The notes under the pieces are model-generated. The model was given only the letters and a program-made list of their open reading frames with translations. It was not told where the DNA came from and did no database searches. From Brachybacterium muris (GTDB lineage: Bacteria > Actinomycetota > Actinomycetes > Actinomycetales > Dermabacteraceae), in NCBI RefSeq assembly GCF_016907455.1, contig NZ_JAFBCB010000001.1, positions 2,108,001 through 2,172,000 of the forward strand: 64,000 nucleotides of DNA, in the 5' to 3' direction. Below are positions 8,095-16,860 of the stretch, one piece after another (position 1 is the stretch's first letter; each line of letters starts with the position of its first letter). The translations under genes were made by a program, and so were the position numbers.

Positions 8095-10050
8095 GTGAGC
8101 TCTTCTCCTACGCGCAGCAATCAGGACCGCATCATCTGGGTCGACTGCGAGATGACCGGGCTCGACAAGCAGCGGGATGCGCTGGTCGAGATCGCCGTCC
8201 TCGTCACCGATGCCGATCTCAACATCCTCGGCGAGGGGGTGGACGTGGTGATCAAGCCGCCGGCGCAGGCGCTGGCGCAGATGGATCCCTTCGTGCGCAC
8301 CATGCACACCACCTCGGGGCTGCTCGAGGAGCTCGACGGCGGGATGACCCTGCCCCAGGCGGAGCAGGAGTGCCTGGACTACGTGCGCCAGTACTGCCCG
8401 GAGCCGGGGAAGGCGCCCCTGGCCGGCAACAGCGTGGGCACCGACCGGGTGTTCCTGGACCGTGACGTGCCGGAGTTCGCCGGGCACCTCTCCTACCGCA
8501 CCATCGACGTGTCCAGCCTCAAGGAGCTGGCCAAGCGCTGGTTCCCTCGCGCGTACTACAACATGCCAAAGAAGAACGGCGGCCATCGCGCGCTGGCCGA
8601 CATCCGCGAGTCGATCCAGGAGCTGAAGTACTACCGGCAGGTGCTGCTGGTGGCCGAGCCCGGCCCCACTACCGCCGAGGTGCAGGCCGCAGCCAAGTCC
8701 TTCGAGCTGCCCGCCGACGACACCGAGACCACCGAGAACGCTTCGACCACCGAGGACACCACCGTGACCATCGACTCCCCTGCCGTCGAGTCCGCCGCAG
8801 CCGCTCGCACCCCGTGGCTGGACGTTCCCGCACATCGCACCTGGCTCGAGGGCGAGGGCGATGACCTGCTGGTGTTCGCCACCGAGTCCGCGCGGGAGGA
8901 CGGCGGCTTCGCCTGGCTGGACGAGAACGGCGAGGCGGATCTCGACCGCCCCTCCGAGCTGTGGATCACCTGCCGCATGACCCACTGCTTCGCGCTCGGC
9001 CACCTGATGGGCCGCCCCGAGTTCGGACGTTTCGCCGACCACGGCGTGGCCTCGCTGCGAGGCGTGTTCCGCGACGCCGAGCACGGCGGCTGGTTCGCCT
9101 CCGTGGCGGGCGGCGAACCGGTGGACGACTCGAAGCAGGCCTACGCCCACGCCTTCGTGGTGCTCGCGGCGGCCTCCGCCACCGCGGCAGGCCGACCCGG
9201 TGCCCGCGGCCTGCTGGACGAGGCGCTCGAGGTGCTGGATGAGAAGTTCTTCGACTCCTCCGCCGGGATGAGTGTTGACACCTTCGACCGCACCTTCACC
9301 GAGTGCGAGGCCTACCGCGGTATCAACGCCAACATGCACACCGTCGAGGCGCTGCTGTCCGCGGCCGACGTCACCGGCGAGCGCCGCTGGCTGGATCGGG
9401 CCGTGGGGATCATGACCCGTGCGATCGACGAGTTCGCCCGCGGCAACGACTGGGCGCTGCCCGAGCACTTCGACGTGGACTGGAACCCGCTGCTGGACTA
9501 CAACCGCGACGAGCCCAACCACCCGTTCCGTCCCTATGGCGCCACCGTGGGCCACTGGATCGAGTGGGCCCGCCTGGTGCTGCACGCCCGCGCCGCCCTG
9601 CTGGCGGCCGACGGCTCCGCCCCGGAGTGGATGCTGGAGGCGGCCACGGCACTGATGGAGAAGTCCGCGGACAGCTTCGGCACCGACGGTGCACCTGGAT
9701 TCGTGTACACCGTGGACTGGGACGGCACCCCGATGGCGCGCGAGCGCATGCACTGGGTGGCGGCCGAGGCGGTGGGCGCCGCAGCGGTGATGTACCGGGT
9801 GACCGGGGATCGGGTGTGGGCCGAGCGCTACGAGCAGTGGTGGGAGTACATCTCCGCCTACCTGCTGGATGCGGACGGAGGCTCCTGGTTCCACGAGCTC
9901 GATGCGGACAACGAGCCGCAGGGCGTGACCTGGCCGGGCAAGCCGGACGTGTACCACGCCTTCCAGGCCACGATCATCCCGCGCCTGCCGGTGGCTCCCA
10001 CGATGGCGGCTGCGCTGCGCGAGGGGATGCTGGACTCCGGCAGGGCCTGA
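8095..10050 (+). CDS. orn: Oligoribonuclease fused to an AGE/YihS-type sugar isomerase
   Basis: One 651-residue frame with two unrelated enzymes. Residues 1-215 are oligoribonuclease, the DEDDh 3'-5' exonuclease that finishes RNA decay and clears pGpG: D17-x-E19, D117, H164 and D169 are all present. After an acidic Thr-rich linker (about 216-238), residues 240-650 match the N-acylglucosamine 2-epimerase superfamily, closest to mannose/sulfoquinovose isomerases: RMTHCFALGHLMG, YRGINANMHTVEA, EHFDVDW and FRPYGATVGH with conserved His/Glu/Arg. The start is GTG 8095, 6 nt after TAGGCT (leaderless). A GTG at 8764 in the linker could also give a separate 428-residue isomerase. The frame has no break, so a true fusion is the simplest reading. 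Confidence 0.88.
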   Translation: MSSSPTRSNQDRIIWVDCEMTGLDKQRDALVEIAVLVTDADLNILGEGVDVVIKPPAQALAQMDPFVRTMHTTSGLLEELDGGMTLPQAEQECLDYVRQYCPEPGKAPLAGNSVGTDRVFLDRDVPEFAGHLSYRTIDVSSLKELAKRWFPRAYYNMPKKNGGHRALADIRESIQELKYYRQVLLVAEPGPTTAEVQAAAKSFELPADDTETTENASTTEDTTVTIDSPAVESAAAARTPWLDVPAHRTWLEGEGDDLLVFATESAREDGGFAWLDENGEADLDRPSELWITCRMTHCFALGHLMGRPEFGRFADHGVASLRGVFRDAEHGGWFASVAGGEPVDDSKQAYAHAFVVLAAASATAAGRPGARGLLDEALEVLDEKFFDSSAGMSVDTFDRTFTECEAYRGINANMHTVEALLSAADVTGERRWLDRAVGIMTRAIDEFARGNDWALPEHFDVDWNPLLDYNRDEPNHPFRPYGATVGHWIEWARLVLHARAALLAADGSAPEWMLEAATALMEKSADSFGTDGAPGFVYTVDWDGTPMARERMHWVAAEAVGAAAVMYRVTGDRVWAERYEQWWEYISAYLLDADGGSWFHELDADNEPQGVTWPGKPDVYHAFQATIIPRLPVAPTMAAALREGMLDSGRA

Positions 10051-10053
10051 GCC

Positions 10054-10395
10054 TCAGTCGCGGCCCAGCGCCTTCTCCATGCGCTCGATCTTCCCGTCGA
10101 GCTCGCCGCTGCGGCCGGGCCTGATGTCGGCCTTCAGCACCAGGGACACGCGGGAGCCGTAGCAGCCCGCGGCCTCGGTGGCGCGGCGCACGACGTCCAT
10201 CACCTCGTCCCATTCGCCCTCGATCTCGGTGAACATCGAGCTGGTGCGGTGCGGCAGTCCGGAATCCCGCACGATCCGCACCGCTGCGGCGACCGCGTCG
10301 TGCACGCTCGCGCTGTCCGAGCCCTCCTGAAGGGCGCGGCGCAGGGTGGGGTCGGAGGGCTCACCGGTGGGCTGGATGGAGAAGGCGACGATCAT
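10054..10395 (-). CDS. MTH1187/YkoF-type thiamine-binding protein
   Basis: A 113-residue ferredoxin-like protein of the MTH1187 (UPF0045) family, thought to bind thiamine or related pyrimidines. Seen: MIVAFSIQPTG at the start, an IVRDSGLPHRTSSMFTEIEGEW core, and a C-terminal LVLKADIRPG strand. I chose ATG 10395, 7 nt from a CACAGT -10-like hexamer, over the longer open frame; homologues start at this Met. It converges on the orn fusion gene with a 3-bp gap. The ligand is inferred from the family. Confidence 0.8.
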   Translation of the reverse strand: MIVAFSIQPTGEPSDPTLRRALQEGSDSASVHDAVAAAVRIVRDSGLPHRTSSMFTEIEGEWDEVMDVVRRATEAAGCYGSRVSLVLKADIRPGRSGELDGKIERMEKALGRD

Positions 10396-10627
10396 GCGTC
10401 CCACTGTGCGCCGCGGCAGGTCCCCTGGCAACCCACCGCTCAGTGCCGGCGGGGCGATCCTGGCGGTCATAGAGCCGCGACCGTCACCCGGCCGCGATGG
10501 ACAGTCGGCACATCCCGCGGATCGAAGACGCTCCGACGATCGTCGGGGGTGTCCGGTCCCTTGGACGGGTCGGGTCTAGCCCCCCGAGGGGTGGGTCGAA
10601 CCGGCAGCGACTCCTAGCGTGGAGGCC

Positions 10628-10879
10628 ATGAACACGACACCCCTGCACGACGACTCCGACGGTCGGCCCGATCGATCCGGACACGGTCCCGCCTCGCTGC
10701 TGTCCAACCCCTATGCGCTGATCGCCCTGGTGTTCGGCATGGTAGGCGCGGCCATGATGGTCGGCGGCAACAATGCGGGCCTGCCGTTCCTGGTGATCGC
10801 CCTCAGCTTCCTGGTGATCAGCTTCGACGGGAGCGCCGAGGAGACTGATCCCCAGCACCGGCCTGACGCCCGCTCCTGA
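10628..10879 (+). CDS. Small two-helix membrane protein
   Basis: An 83-residue protein with a charged N-terminus, two hydrophobic segments (about residues 30-47 and 52-66) and an acidic tail. The start ATG 10628 lies 7 nt after TAGCGT, with GGAGG in between, so it is either leaderless or uses a very short leader. No recognised family; function unknown. Confidence 0.6.
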   Translation: MNTTPLHDDSDGRPDRSGHGPASLLSNPYALIALVFGMVGAAMMVGGNNAGLPFLVIALSFLVISFDGSAEETDPQHRPDARS

Positions 10880-11034
10880 ATCGGCTTTCACCGCGTGGGC
10901 TTCGGCTCCGGACCCCTTGGCCAGCATCGTCCCGTCGGTGCAACGCGTCTCACACGAACAGGTGGCCCACCAGGTCTGATCCAGACCCGCAGAGACGGTA
11001 TGCTGGTCTCTCGTTGCGGTCGGTGACTGCACAT

Positions 11035-11108
11035 GGTGGTCGTAGCTCAGTTGGTAGAGCTCCTGGTTGTGGTCCAGGCGGTCGCGGGTTCAAATCCCGT
11101 CGATCACC
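11035..11108 (+). tRNA. tRNA-His (anticodon GTG)
   Basis: The acceptor stem GTGGTCG pairs with CGATCAC, with the extra G-1 (11035) opposite C73 that identifies tRNA-His. The anticodon loop is TTGTGGT and the T-arm GCGGGTTCAAATCCCGT. CCA follows in the genome at 11109-11111. Confidence 0.96.
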
Positions 11109-11113
11109 CCAGA

Positions 11114-11137
11114 AAACGCCCTGGCAACAGGGCGTTT
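11114..11137 (+). terminator. Rho-independent terminator of tRNA-His
   Basis: A perfect 10-bp stem AAACGCCCTG/CAGGGCGTTT with a GCAA tetraloop, followed by CTCTTTG. It lies 3 nt after the tRNA 3' end. Confidence 0.9.
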
Positions 11138-11271
11138 CTCTTTGCCTCGGCGAGGTCCACGGCATCGTGGCGGACCGATGGCCACCTCGATCCGGCAGGT
11201 GGCCCGCTGTCATCCGCTGTCCCTGACATGGGCATGGCGCAGCACTCCGGAGCGCCGACTATCCTTGCGCG

Positions 11272-11973
11272 GTGTCCCACCCCCCTGACTCCTCGCACAC
11301 CGACGACGGCTTCCCCGTCATCCGCACAATCGGCCTGGTGATCGTCGCGCTGGTGATGATCTGGCTGGCACTGACCGTGCGCCTGCCGGGCACGGACGCT
11401 CTGCGCGACCGGATCGACGACTTCGGCTTCTGGAGCTGGGCCGTGTTCATCCTGGTCTACGCGGGGGTGGCCCTCACCCCAATCCCGGTGACCGTCATGG
11501 CACTGGCCGGAGGCCTGCTGTTCGGGGTGACGATCGGCAGCGTGCTCTCGGTGATCGGAGCGATGCTGGGAAGCCTCGCCGGCTACGCGATCGCACGCGG
11601 TTTGGGCAGGGAGACCGTGCTGCAGCTGCTGGGATCCCGCCGCAAGACCCTCGAGGAGCGCCTAGAGGACGCAGGTTTCGAGGCCGTGTTCACGCTGCGG
11701 GTGCTGCCGGGCATGCCGTACTGGCCGATCAACTACGCGGCCGGGGCCCTCGGCGTGCCGTTCCAGGTGTTCGCGATCTCCTCCCTGGTCGCCTCGATCC
11801 CGGGCCAGGTGTCCCTGGTGGCGATCGGCGCGTTCCTGGGCCAGCCCACCGTCGCGATGGGGGTGGTGGTCGCCCTCGCCTGGGTGGTGGTGATCGTGAT
11901 GACGATCTGGGCGTGGCGCGCGTGGAAGGGCATAGCCAGGTTCCCTCTGCCCGGCTCGGCCGACCGCGACTGA
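11272..11973 (+). CDS. TVP38/TMEM64 (VTT-domain) membrane protein
   Basis: A 233-residue integral membrane protein of the DedA/VTT superfamily. Seen: an N-terminal membrane helix (about 20-38), then the re-entrant loop region with GVALTPIPVTVMALAGGLLFG and the conserved GAMLGSLAGYAIARGLGR helix, the RVLPGMPYWPINYAAGALGV motif, and two final helices. Members act in lipid scrambling or undecaprenyl-phosphate handling; the precise role here is unknown. The start is GTG 11272, 6 nt after TATCCT (leaderless). Confidence 0.85.
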   Translation: MSHPPDSSHTDDGFPVIRTIGLVIVALVMIWLALTVRLPGTDALRDRIDDFGFWSWAVFILVYAGVALTPIPVTVMALAGGLLFGVTIGSVLSVIGAMLGSLAGYAIARGLGRETVLQLLGSRRKTLEERLEDAGFEAVFTLRVLPGMPYWPINYAAGALGVPFQVFAISSLVASIPGQVSLVAIGAFLGQPTVAMGVVVALAWVVVIVMTIWAWRAWKGIARFPLPGSADRD

Positions 11974-12024
11974 TGCCGGGGCATGACGAAGCCGGTGCCG
12001 CGGCCGACCGGCCGGGCTGAGACC

Positions 12025-12105
12025 CCGCGTCCGATTGCTGCGGCTCGGCTGCCGCGCCCGATTGCTGCGGCTCATCTGCCGCGGTCGATTGCTGCCCTTC
12101 AGCTG
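12025..12105. repeat. Three 27-bp tandem repeats
   Basis: Three direct copies of a unit beginning CCGCG and containing CGATTGCTGC (12025-12051, 12052-12078, 12079-12105). They lie between convergent genes, and the last unit includes the stop codon region of the tocopherol-cyclase-like gene at 12099. Units 1 and 2 are nearly identical; unit 3 has diverged. Confidence 0.85.
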
Positions 12106-13196
12106 CGCCGGACCATGGGCCGGTGGTCCGTGGCCCCGGCGGGTGCGCCGCGCCGCCTCAGCTCCGCCGCCACGCGATCCAGGCCTCCGTGTTCGAGACC
12201 CGCCAGATCCGTGACCCCGCTCCACACCTCGGTGCGGCCCTGCCGCACGGTCACCTCGAGGTGACCTCCGAGGTGCTCGATCGCCCCGGCGGTGTTGCGC
12301 CGCTCGGTCGGCAGCGGGACCGGCAGCACGTGCGCATCGCCCAGGGGTGCGGCGGCGTGCACGTCGATCTGCCAGCGGGCCGAGCGTCCGCACAGCTCCC
12401 AGGTCTCATGCCCCACATCGGCCCGGACCGGTGAGATGCCCGGGTTGCCCAGTCGCATCACGGTGCCGTCGGGAAGCCGTGCGACCAGGCCCGTGACCTC
12501 GGTGCGGAAGGGTCCGGCGCTCACGTCTCCCCCGGCGAAGGCGATGCTCGCCCCCGGCTCGGTGAAGCCGTGGGCCTGCCCCCACCACCAGGAGTCCGGG
12601 AAGCCGCCGCGGCCCCAGTTCTTCTCCCCGTACGCCTGTGCGCCGTCGAGCTCGTACCGGGTGCCGTCGATCTCCACCACGCCATCGGCTCGTCCGCCCA
12701 GCAGCCAGGGGTGCCAGTACTGGTTCAGCGCCGGCACCATCTGGAACACACTGGACCCGCCCAGCAGCCGGGAGGGCCAGCGCTGGTGCTGGGAGATCGC
12801 TACATCGATGTGCACCCGGTCCTCCAGATCCACGGTGACGCGCTGGTCGGTGCCGCAGAAGATGCTCCCGTTGCGGGCACCCAGCTGGTGCACCCTCGCC
12901 TGCGCCCCTGGCCAGGCACCGGTGATCAGGCCCCCGTCGGGCCAGCTCGCCACGCCGATGGTGGACCACGCCTCCGTCGAGGCAGCAGAGGGTCGATTCA
13001 CGCCGTGCAGCACGATCACCGAGCGACCGGCCGCCACATCGGTGAAGCGCCAGAAGTAGCCCTCCATCGCCACGCCGTGCCAGCGCTCCGGCGAGGAGAA
13101 CGGCAGATCAGCACCACTGCGTCGATAGGCGGACAGCCTGGGCGCACTCGCGCCGTCGATGGCGGCCCCGATCGGAGCGGGCACAGGAGTTCTCAT
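12099..13196 (-). CDS. Tocopherol-cyclase-like protein
   Basis: A 365-residue soluble protein resembling the tocopherol cyclase family (lipocalin-like fold). Seen: a MEGYFWRFTD motif near residue 45, repeated W-rich strands, AYGEKNWGRGGFPDSWWWGQAHGF in the middle, and a C-terminal strand-rich half. Plant members cyclise phytylquinols; bacterial members without a vitamin E pathway have unknown substrates, so the reaction is not assigned. The start is ATG 13196, 6 nt from CACACT (leaderless type). A tandem repeat overlaps its stop codon. Confidence 0.78.
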   Translation of the reverse strand: MRTPVPAPIGAAIDGASAPRLSAYRRSGADLPFSSPERWHGVAMEGYFWRFTDVAAGRSVIVLHGVNRPSAASTEAWSTIGVASWPDGGLITGAWPGAQARVHQLGARNGSIFCGTDQRVTVDLEDRVHIDVAISQHQRWPSRLLGGSSVFQMVPALNQYWHPWLLGGRADGVVEIDGTRYELDGAQAYGEKNWGRGGFPDSWWWGQAHGFTEPGASIAFAGGDVSAGPFRTEVTGLVARLPDGTVMRLGNPGISPVRADVGHETWELCGRSARWQIDVHAAAPLGDAHVLPVPLPTERRNTAGAIEHLGGHLEVTVRQGRTEVWSGVTDLAGLEHGGLDRVAAELRRRGAPAGATDHRPMVRRS

Positions 13197-13295
13197 CGAC
13201 CCAGTGTGCCCGCCGTCACTGTGCCGGCCCTGGACCGCGATCGGAACCGAGCCCAAGAGCTGCGGAGTTCTCCATGCATCCCCAATGCCTTGACC

Positions 13296-13319
13296 GGGGG
13301 TGACGGACTTTCGTCCCCC
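13296..13319 (+). promoter_or_regulatory. Strong leader hairpin upstream of the Mo-oxidoreductase gene
   Basis: A GGGGG-T-GACG arm pairs with CGTC-CCCC around a GACTTT loop, about 130 bp before the GTG start at 13453. A TACGAT hexamer (13328-13333) follows. It may be a terminator of an upstream transcript or part of a regulated leader; no riboswitch class is recognised. Confidence 0.35.
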
Positions 13320-13452
13320 GCATGGACTACGATTCGCGGTGAAGGCAATATCCACTGCCCCACCGGTCACAGCGGGGGTCGAACGCGCAAGCGGCCCGGG
13401 ACCTGAGGGACAGCAGCCGCCGGCCTGCGGTCGGCCTGTCACGGAGGCTCCC

Positions 13453-14979
13453 GTGGATCTTGTCAGTCCCGACTTCCCCTTCTGGCTTCGCGCCTCGCAC
13501 CTCATCAACTTCGTCCTGATCGGGATCCTGCTGCGCAGCGGCATCGAGATCCTCTCCTCCCTCCCCCGCCTGTGGTGGCGCAACGACTGCGCCCCCGGCA
13601 CCGAGTGGCTGCGCTTCACGAAGCGCAAGCTGCCCAAGGAGGAGGGCGTGTACACCTCCCTGATGGACGAGAAGCCCGTCAGCCCGCTGCTGGCACTGCC
13701 CGGCAACGAGAACATCGGCCTGGGCCGCCACTGGCACGGCCTGGGCGTGATGCTGTGGGTGCTCAACGGCGTGATCTACGTGATCCTGCTGTTCGCCACC
13801 GGGCTGTGGAGGCGCATCATCCCCACCTCCTGGGACGTGATCCCGGAGGCGTGGGAGTCGTTCAAGATCTACCTGGGCTTCGGCGTGCCCGACGTCTCCC
13901 ACTTCACCCCGTACGACTCACTGCAGATGATCGCGTACACCGGCGTCATCTTCGTCATCGCCCCGCTGCTGATCGCCACCGGCATCGCCATGTCCCCCAC
14001 GGTGCGCACCCGCTTCCCGTGGTACGTGCGGCTGTGGGGCGGTCACCAGGGCGCCCGCTCCATCCACTTCCTGGGCATGGTGGCGATGTCGATCTTCATC
14101 GTGGTGCACGTGGGCCTGGTGTTCCTGGTGCACCCCACCTACAACCTGCCCCACATGGTCTTCGGCGTCACCGATCCCTCGCGCTTCGCGCAGGCCTTCA
14201 CCATCGCCATCGCCACCATCGTGGTGGTGATCGGGTTCTGGATCTTCCTGAGCTACTGGACGCTCGCCGACCGCGCCCGCGCCCACCGCTTCCTGGTGCC
14301 CCTGACCGAGATCGGTCGTAAGATGGGCCTGGGCTGGGTGAAGATGAAGCCGAACTCCCCCGGCCAGTACACCGAGAAGGACATCTCCGCCTTCCACTGG
14401 ACCAACGGCCTGCCCCCCACGGAGGACGAGTCCGCCTACTGGGTGGCCTCGCGGGACAAGGACTTCGCGGACTACGAGATCCTGGTCAAGGACATCACCA
14501 CCGGGGTGGAGAAGCGCGTCACCCTCGAGGAGATCAAGGCGCTGCCGCGCCAGGAGTACATCACCACCACCACCTGCATGCAGGGCTGGTCGGCCACCTC
14601 CAAGTTCACCGGTGCCAGGCTGAGCGACGTGATGGGCCTGCTGGGGCCCCGCCCCGAGGGCGTGAACTACGTGATGGCGACGTCCTACGGCCTGGCACAG
14701 AAGATGTACGACAACCGTCCGCGTGAGCCGTTCTACTCGGTGATCGATCTCAACGACGCCGACTCGGAGATGACGATCCTGGCCTACGAGCGCAACGGCC
14801 ACCCGCTGGACATCCACCTGGGCGGGCCGCTGCGCCTGCGCGTGGAGTCCAGCCACGGGTACAAGATGACCAAGTGGATCGCCGAGGTGGCGTGGATCGC
14901 CGACTACGCCGAGTACGGTGACGGTCGAGGCGGTACTCGCGAGGACTCCGCCCTCCAGGCGTTCAACGGGAGGATCTGA
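13453..14979 (+). CDS. Cytochrome b / molybdopterin oxidoreductase fusion (SUOX/YedY-like)
   Basis: A 508-residue membrane oxidoreductase. The N-terminal half (residues 1-290) has four to five membrane helices with paired His residues (RASH, GRHWHG, SIHFLG, IVVHVG), as in haem b561-type subunits. The C-terminal half is a sulfite-oxidase-fold molybdopterin domain: YITTTTCMQGWSA carries the Mo-ligand Cys375, and HLGGPLRLRVE and GYKMTKWI follow. It should pass electrons between the quinone pool and a small oxidised substrate. The start is GTG 13453 with ACGGAGG 5 nt upstream, rather than the longer frame from 13300. The domain that in YedY-YedZ systems sits on two proteins is one polypeptide here. 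A small gene followed it until IS insertion. Confidence 0.88.
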   Translation: MDLVSPDFPFWLRASHLINFVLIGILLRSGIEILSSLPRLWWRNDCAPGTEWLRFTKRKLPKEEGVYTSLMDEKPVSPLLALPGNENIGLGRHWHGLGVMLWVLNGVIYVILLFATGLWRRIIPTSWDVIPEAWESFKIYLGFGVPDVSHFTPYDSLQMIAYTGVIFVIAPLLIATGIAMSPTVRTRFPWYVRLWGGHQGARSIHFLGMVAMSIFIVVHVGLVFLVHPTYNLPHMVFGVTDPSRFAQAFTIAIATIVVVIGFWIFLSYWTLADRARAHRFLVPLTEIGRKMGLGWVKMKPNSPGQYTEKDISAFHWTNGLPPTEDESAYWVASRDKDFADYEILVKDITTGVEKRVTLEEIKALPRQEYITTTTCMQGWSATSKFTGARLSDVMGLLGPRPEGVNYVMATSYGLAQKMYDNRPREPFYSVIDLNDADSEMTILAYERNGHPLDIHLGGPLRLRVESSHGYKMTKWIAEVAWIADYAEYGDGRGGTREDSALQAFNGRI

Positions 14980-15248
14980 GATGGCTCCCGAGGAGGATCA
15001 GATGATCATCACCAGCATCTTCGAGGTCACCGGGCTCACGAAGGACGACGACATCAAGCGCGTCAAGGGCACCGTGTACGACACTCCCCACGTGGGCGCA
15101 GTGGCGTTCGAAGTGACACCCGAACGCACGCTGATTGAATATTCGCCTCGCTGGGGTCCGCTGATCGAGGGTTCGGGTGCCACGTCGCTGCCGTAGCGGT
15201 GGCGTCGTTCGGGACCACCAGTGGTGTCGTTGGGGCCGCTCTGTCTAC

Positions 15249-15289
15249 GCTCCTTCCGCCGTGTGTATAGGGCACGCGGCGGAAGGAGC
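15249..15289 (+). promoter_or_regulatory. Hairpin masking the istA ribosome-binding site
   Basis: A perfect 13-bp inverted repeat, GCTCCTTCCGCCG (15249-15261) and its complement (15277-15289), closes over the AAGGAG site of istA (ATG 15298). A TATAGG hexamer lies in the loop (15266-15271). A transcript starting from it would begin inside the right arm and leave the site free, whereas read-through transcripts would fold and hide it. The same structure is at 35989-36029, 41713-41753 and 58526-58566. Confidence 0.6.
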
Positions 15290-15297
15290 AATCTGGA

Positions 15298-16860
15298 ATG
15301 GTACGGAAGATCAGGGCGAAGCTGGTGCTCCAGCTGCGCGCAGAAGGTCTGTCGGGGCGAGCGATTTCGTCCTCGCAGGGCATGTCCCGCAAGTCCGTGA
15401 GGGCGGTGTTCGAGGCCGCTGACGCTGCAGGGATCGGGTGGGGCGATATCGCGGACGTCGCCGATGAGCAGGTGTATGCCCGGTTGTTCCCGGGCCGGGG
15501 CGAGCACGAGAGCGTGTTCGCACAGCCGGACTGGGAACAGGTCCATCGAGAGATGGCCAGGGTCGGCGTGACGCTGAAGCTGTTGCACGGCGAGTACTTC
15601 GACGCGACCACGGCGGCTGGGGATCCGGCGATGGGGTATGACCGGTTTTGCCGCACCTACCAGCACCACGTCATGGTCACCGGTGCCGCTTCGAGAGTCG
15701 GTCACAAGGCCGGCCAGAGCGTGGAGGTCGACTGGTCCGGCCCCACGATGGAGCTGGCCGATCCGGTCACCGGCGAGGTCTCGAAGGTGTTCTTGTTCGT
15801 TGCCTGCCTGCCTTTTTCTCGTTACGCGTTCTGCTTCCCGGCGCTGGATATGCGCCAGGAGTCCTGGCTGCGAGCGCACGTAGCGATGTTCGAGGCGCTG
15901 GGCGGGACGGTCCCGAGGATCGTTCCGGACAACCTCAAGACCGGTGTGGTGAAGCACCCCCGCGAGGGCGAGATCGTCCTGAACGATGCGTATCGCGAGA
16001 TGGCAGCGCATTACTCGGCGGCGGTGCTCCCGGGGAGGGTGCGGAAACCGAAAGACAAGGCGAGCGTGGAGAACACCGTCGCGCACGTCGCGACCTGGGT
16101 CATCGCCGGGCTGCGGGATCAGCGATTCACGTCCCTGCCCGAACTTGCAGCCGCCATCGGGCAGCGGATGGAGGCCTATAACGCGGAGCCGTTCCAGAAG
16201 CGGCCCGGATCCCGCGCCAGCGTGTTCGACGCGGAGGAGCGGCCGCTGCTGACGCCGCTGCCGGCGGTGCCCTACGAGATCTCGACATGGCACTACGGAC
16301 GACGAGTGGGCAGGAACGGGCACGTCACGTTCGCGCGGAACTTCTACTCCGCGCCGTTCGCGCACATCGGCGCGAAGGTCGATCTGCGCATCACGGCCCG
16401 GACGCTGGAGATCTATCAGGGCAGCCAGCGACTGACCAGTCACCTGCTGCTCCCGGAGACCGCGAGCAATGAGTACCGCACCAACGACGCGGACCTACCT
16501 GCGGGCGAGCGTTTCCAGGCCTGGGACGCGCAGAGGGTGCGGGCGTGGGCAGATCGGGTCGGGCCGGCCACGGTGATCGTGATCCAGCGGATCTTCGAGT
16601 CCGTGCCGATCGTGGAACAGGGCCTGGATCCCGCGTTGGCGGTGCTACGGCTCTCTCGCCGCTTCTCCGTAGATCGGGTCGAGGCGGCCTGCGCACTCGC
16701 GCTGACGGGACGGGTCCGTTCACCGCGCTATGCGCATCTGCACCCGATCTTGGCCACCGGGCAGGACAAGGTCGCCGCCCTGCGTCCACCCCGCGAGGAA
16801 CCCGCGGAAGACGGCGGATACGTCCGTGGCGCCGACTACTACGCCGGAGGTGTCCGGTGA
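15298..16860 (+). CDS. istA: IS21-family transposase IstA, copy 1
   Basis: A 520-residue DDE transposase. The N-terminal helix-turn-helix (LRAEGLSGRAISSSQGMSRKSV) is followed by an rve-type catalytic core with VEVDWSGPTMEL (first Asp), IVPDNLKTGV (second Asp) and KDKASVENTVAHV (Glu), then a Mu-B-like C-terminal strand domain (RNGHVTFARNFYSAPF). It cuts and joins element ends with its partner IstB. The start ATG 15298 has GGAAGGAG about 9 nt upstream, inside a hairpin. The stop overlaps the istB start by 4 nt. Confidence 0.95.
   Translation: MVRKIRAKLVLQLRAEGLSGRAISSSQGMSRKSVRAVFEAADAAGIGWGDIADVADEQVYARLFPGRGEHESVFAQPDWEQVHREMARVGVTLKLLHGEYFDATTAAGDPAMGYDRFCRTYQHHVMVTGAASRVGHKAGQSVEVDWSGPTMELADPVTGEVSKVFLFVACLPFSRYAFCFPALDMRQESWLRAHVAMFEALGGTVPRIVPDNLKTGVVKHPREGEIVLNDAYREMAAHYSAAVLPGRVRKPKDKASVENTVAHVATWVIAGLRDQRFTSLPELAAAIGQRMEAYNAEPFQKRPGSRASVFDAEERPLLTPLPAVPYEISTWHYGRRVGRNGHVTFARNFYSAPFAHIGAKVDLRITARTLEIYQGSQRLTSHLLLPETASNEYRTNDADLPAGERFQAWDAQRVRAWADRVGPATVIVIQRIFESVPIVEQGLDPALAVLRLSRRFSVDRVEAACALALTGRVRSPRYAHLHPILATGQDKVAALRPPREEPAEDGGYVRGADYYAGGVR

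Noticed and set aside
13320..13452. Riboswitch (molybdenum cofactor or cobalamin) before the Mo-oxidoreductase
   Set aside because: One strong hairpin is present, but I could not fit the conserved core of any known class.
16545..16856. N-terminal extension of istB inside istA
   Set aside because: IstB homology and length begin at GTG 16857, which overlaps the istA stop as GTGA.
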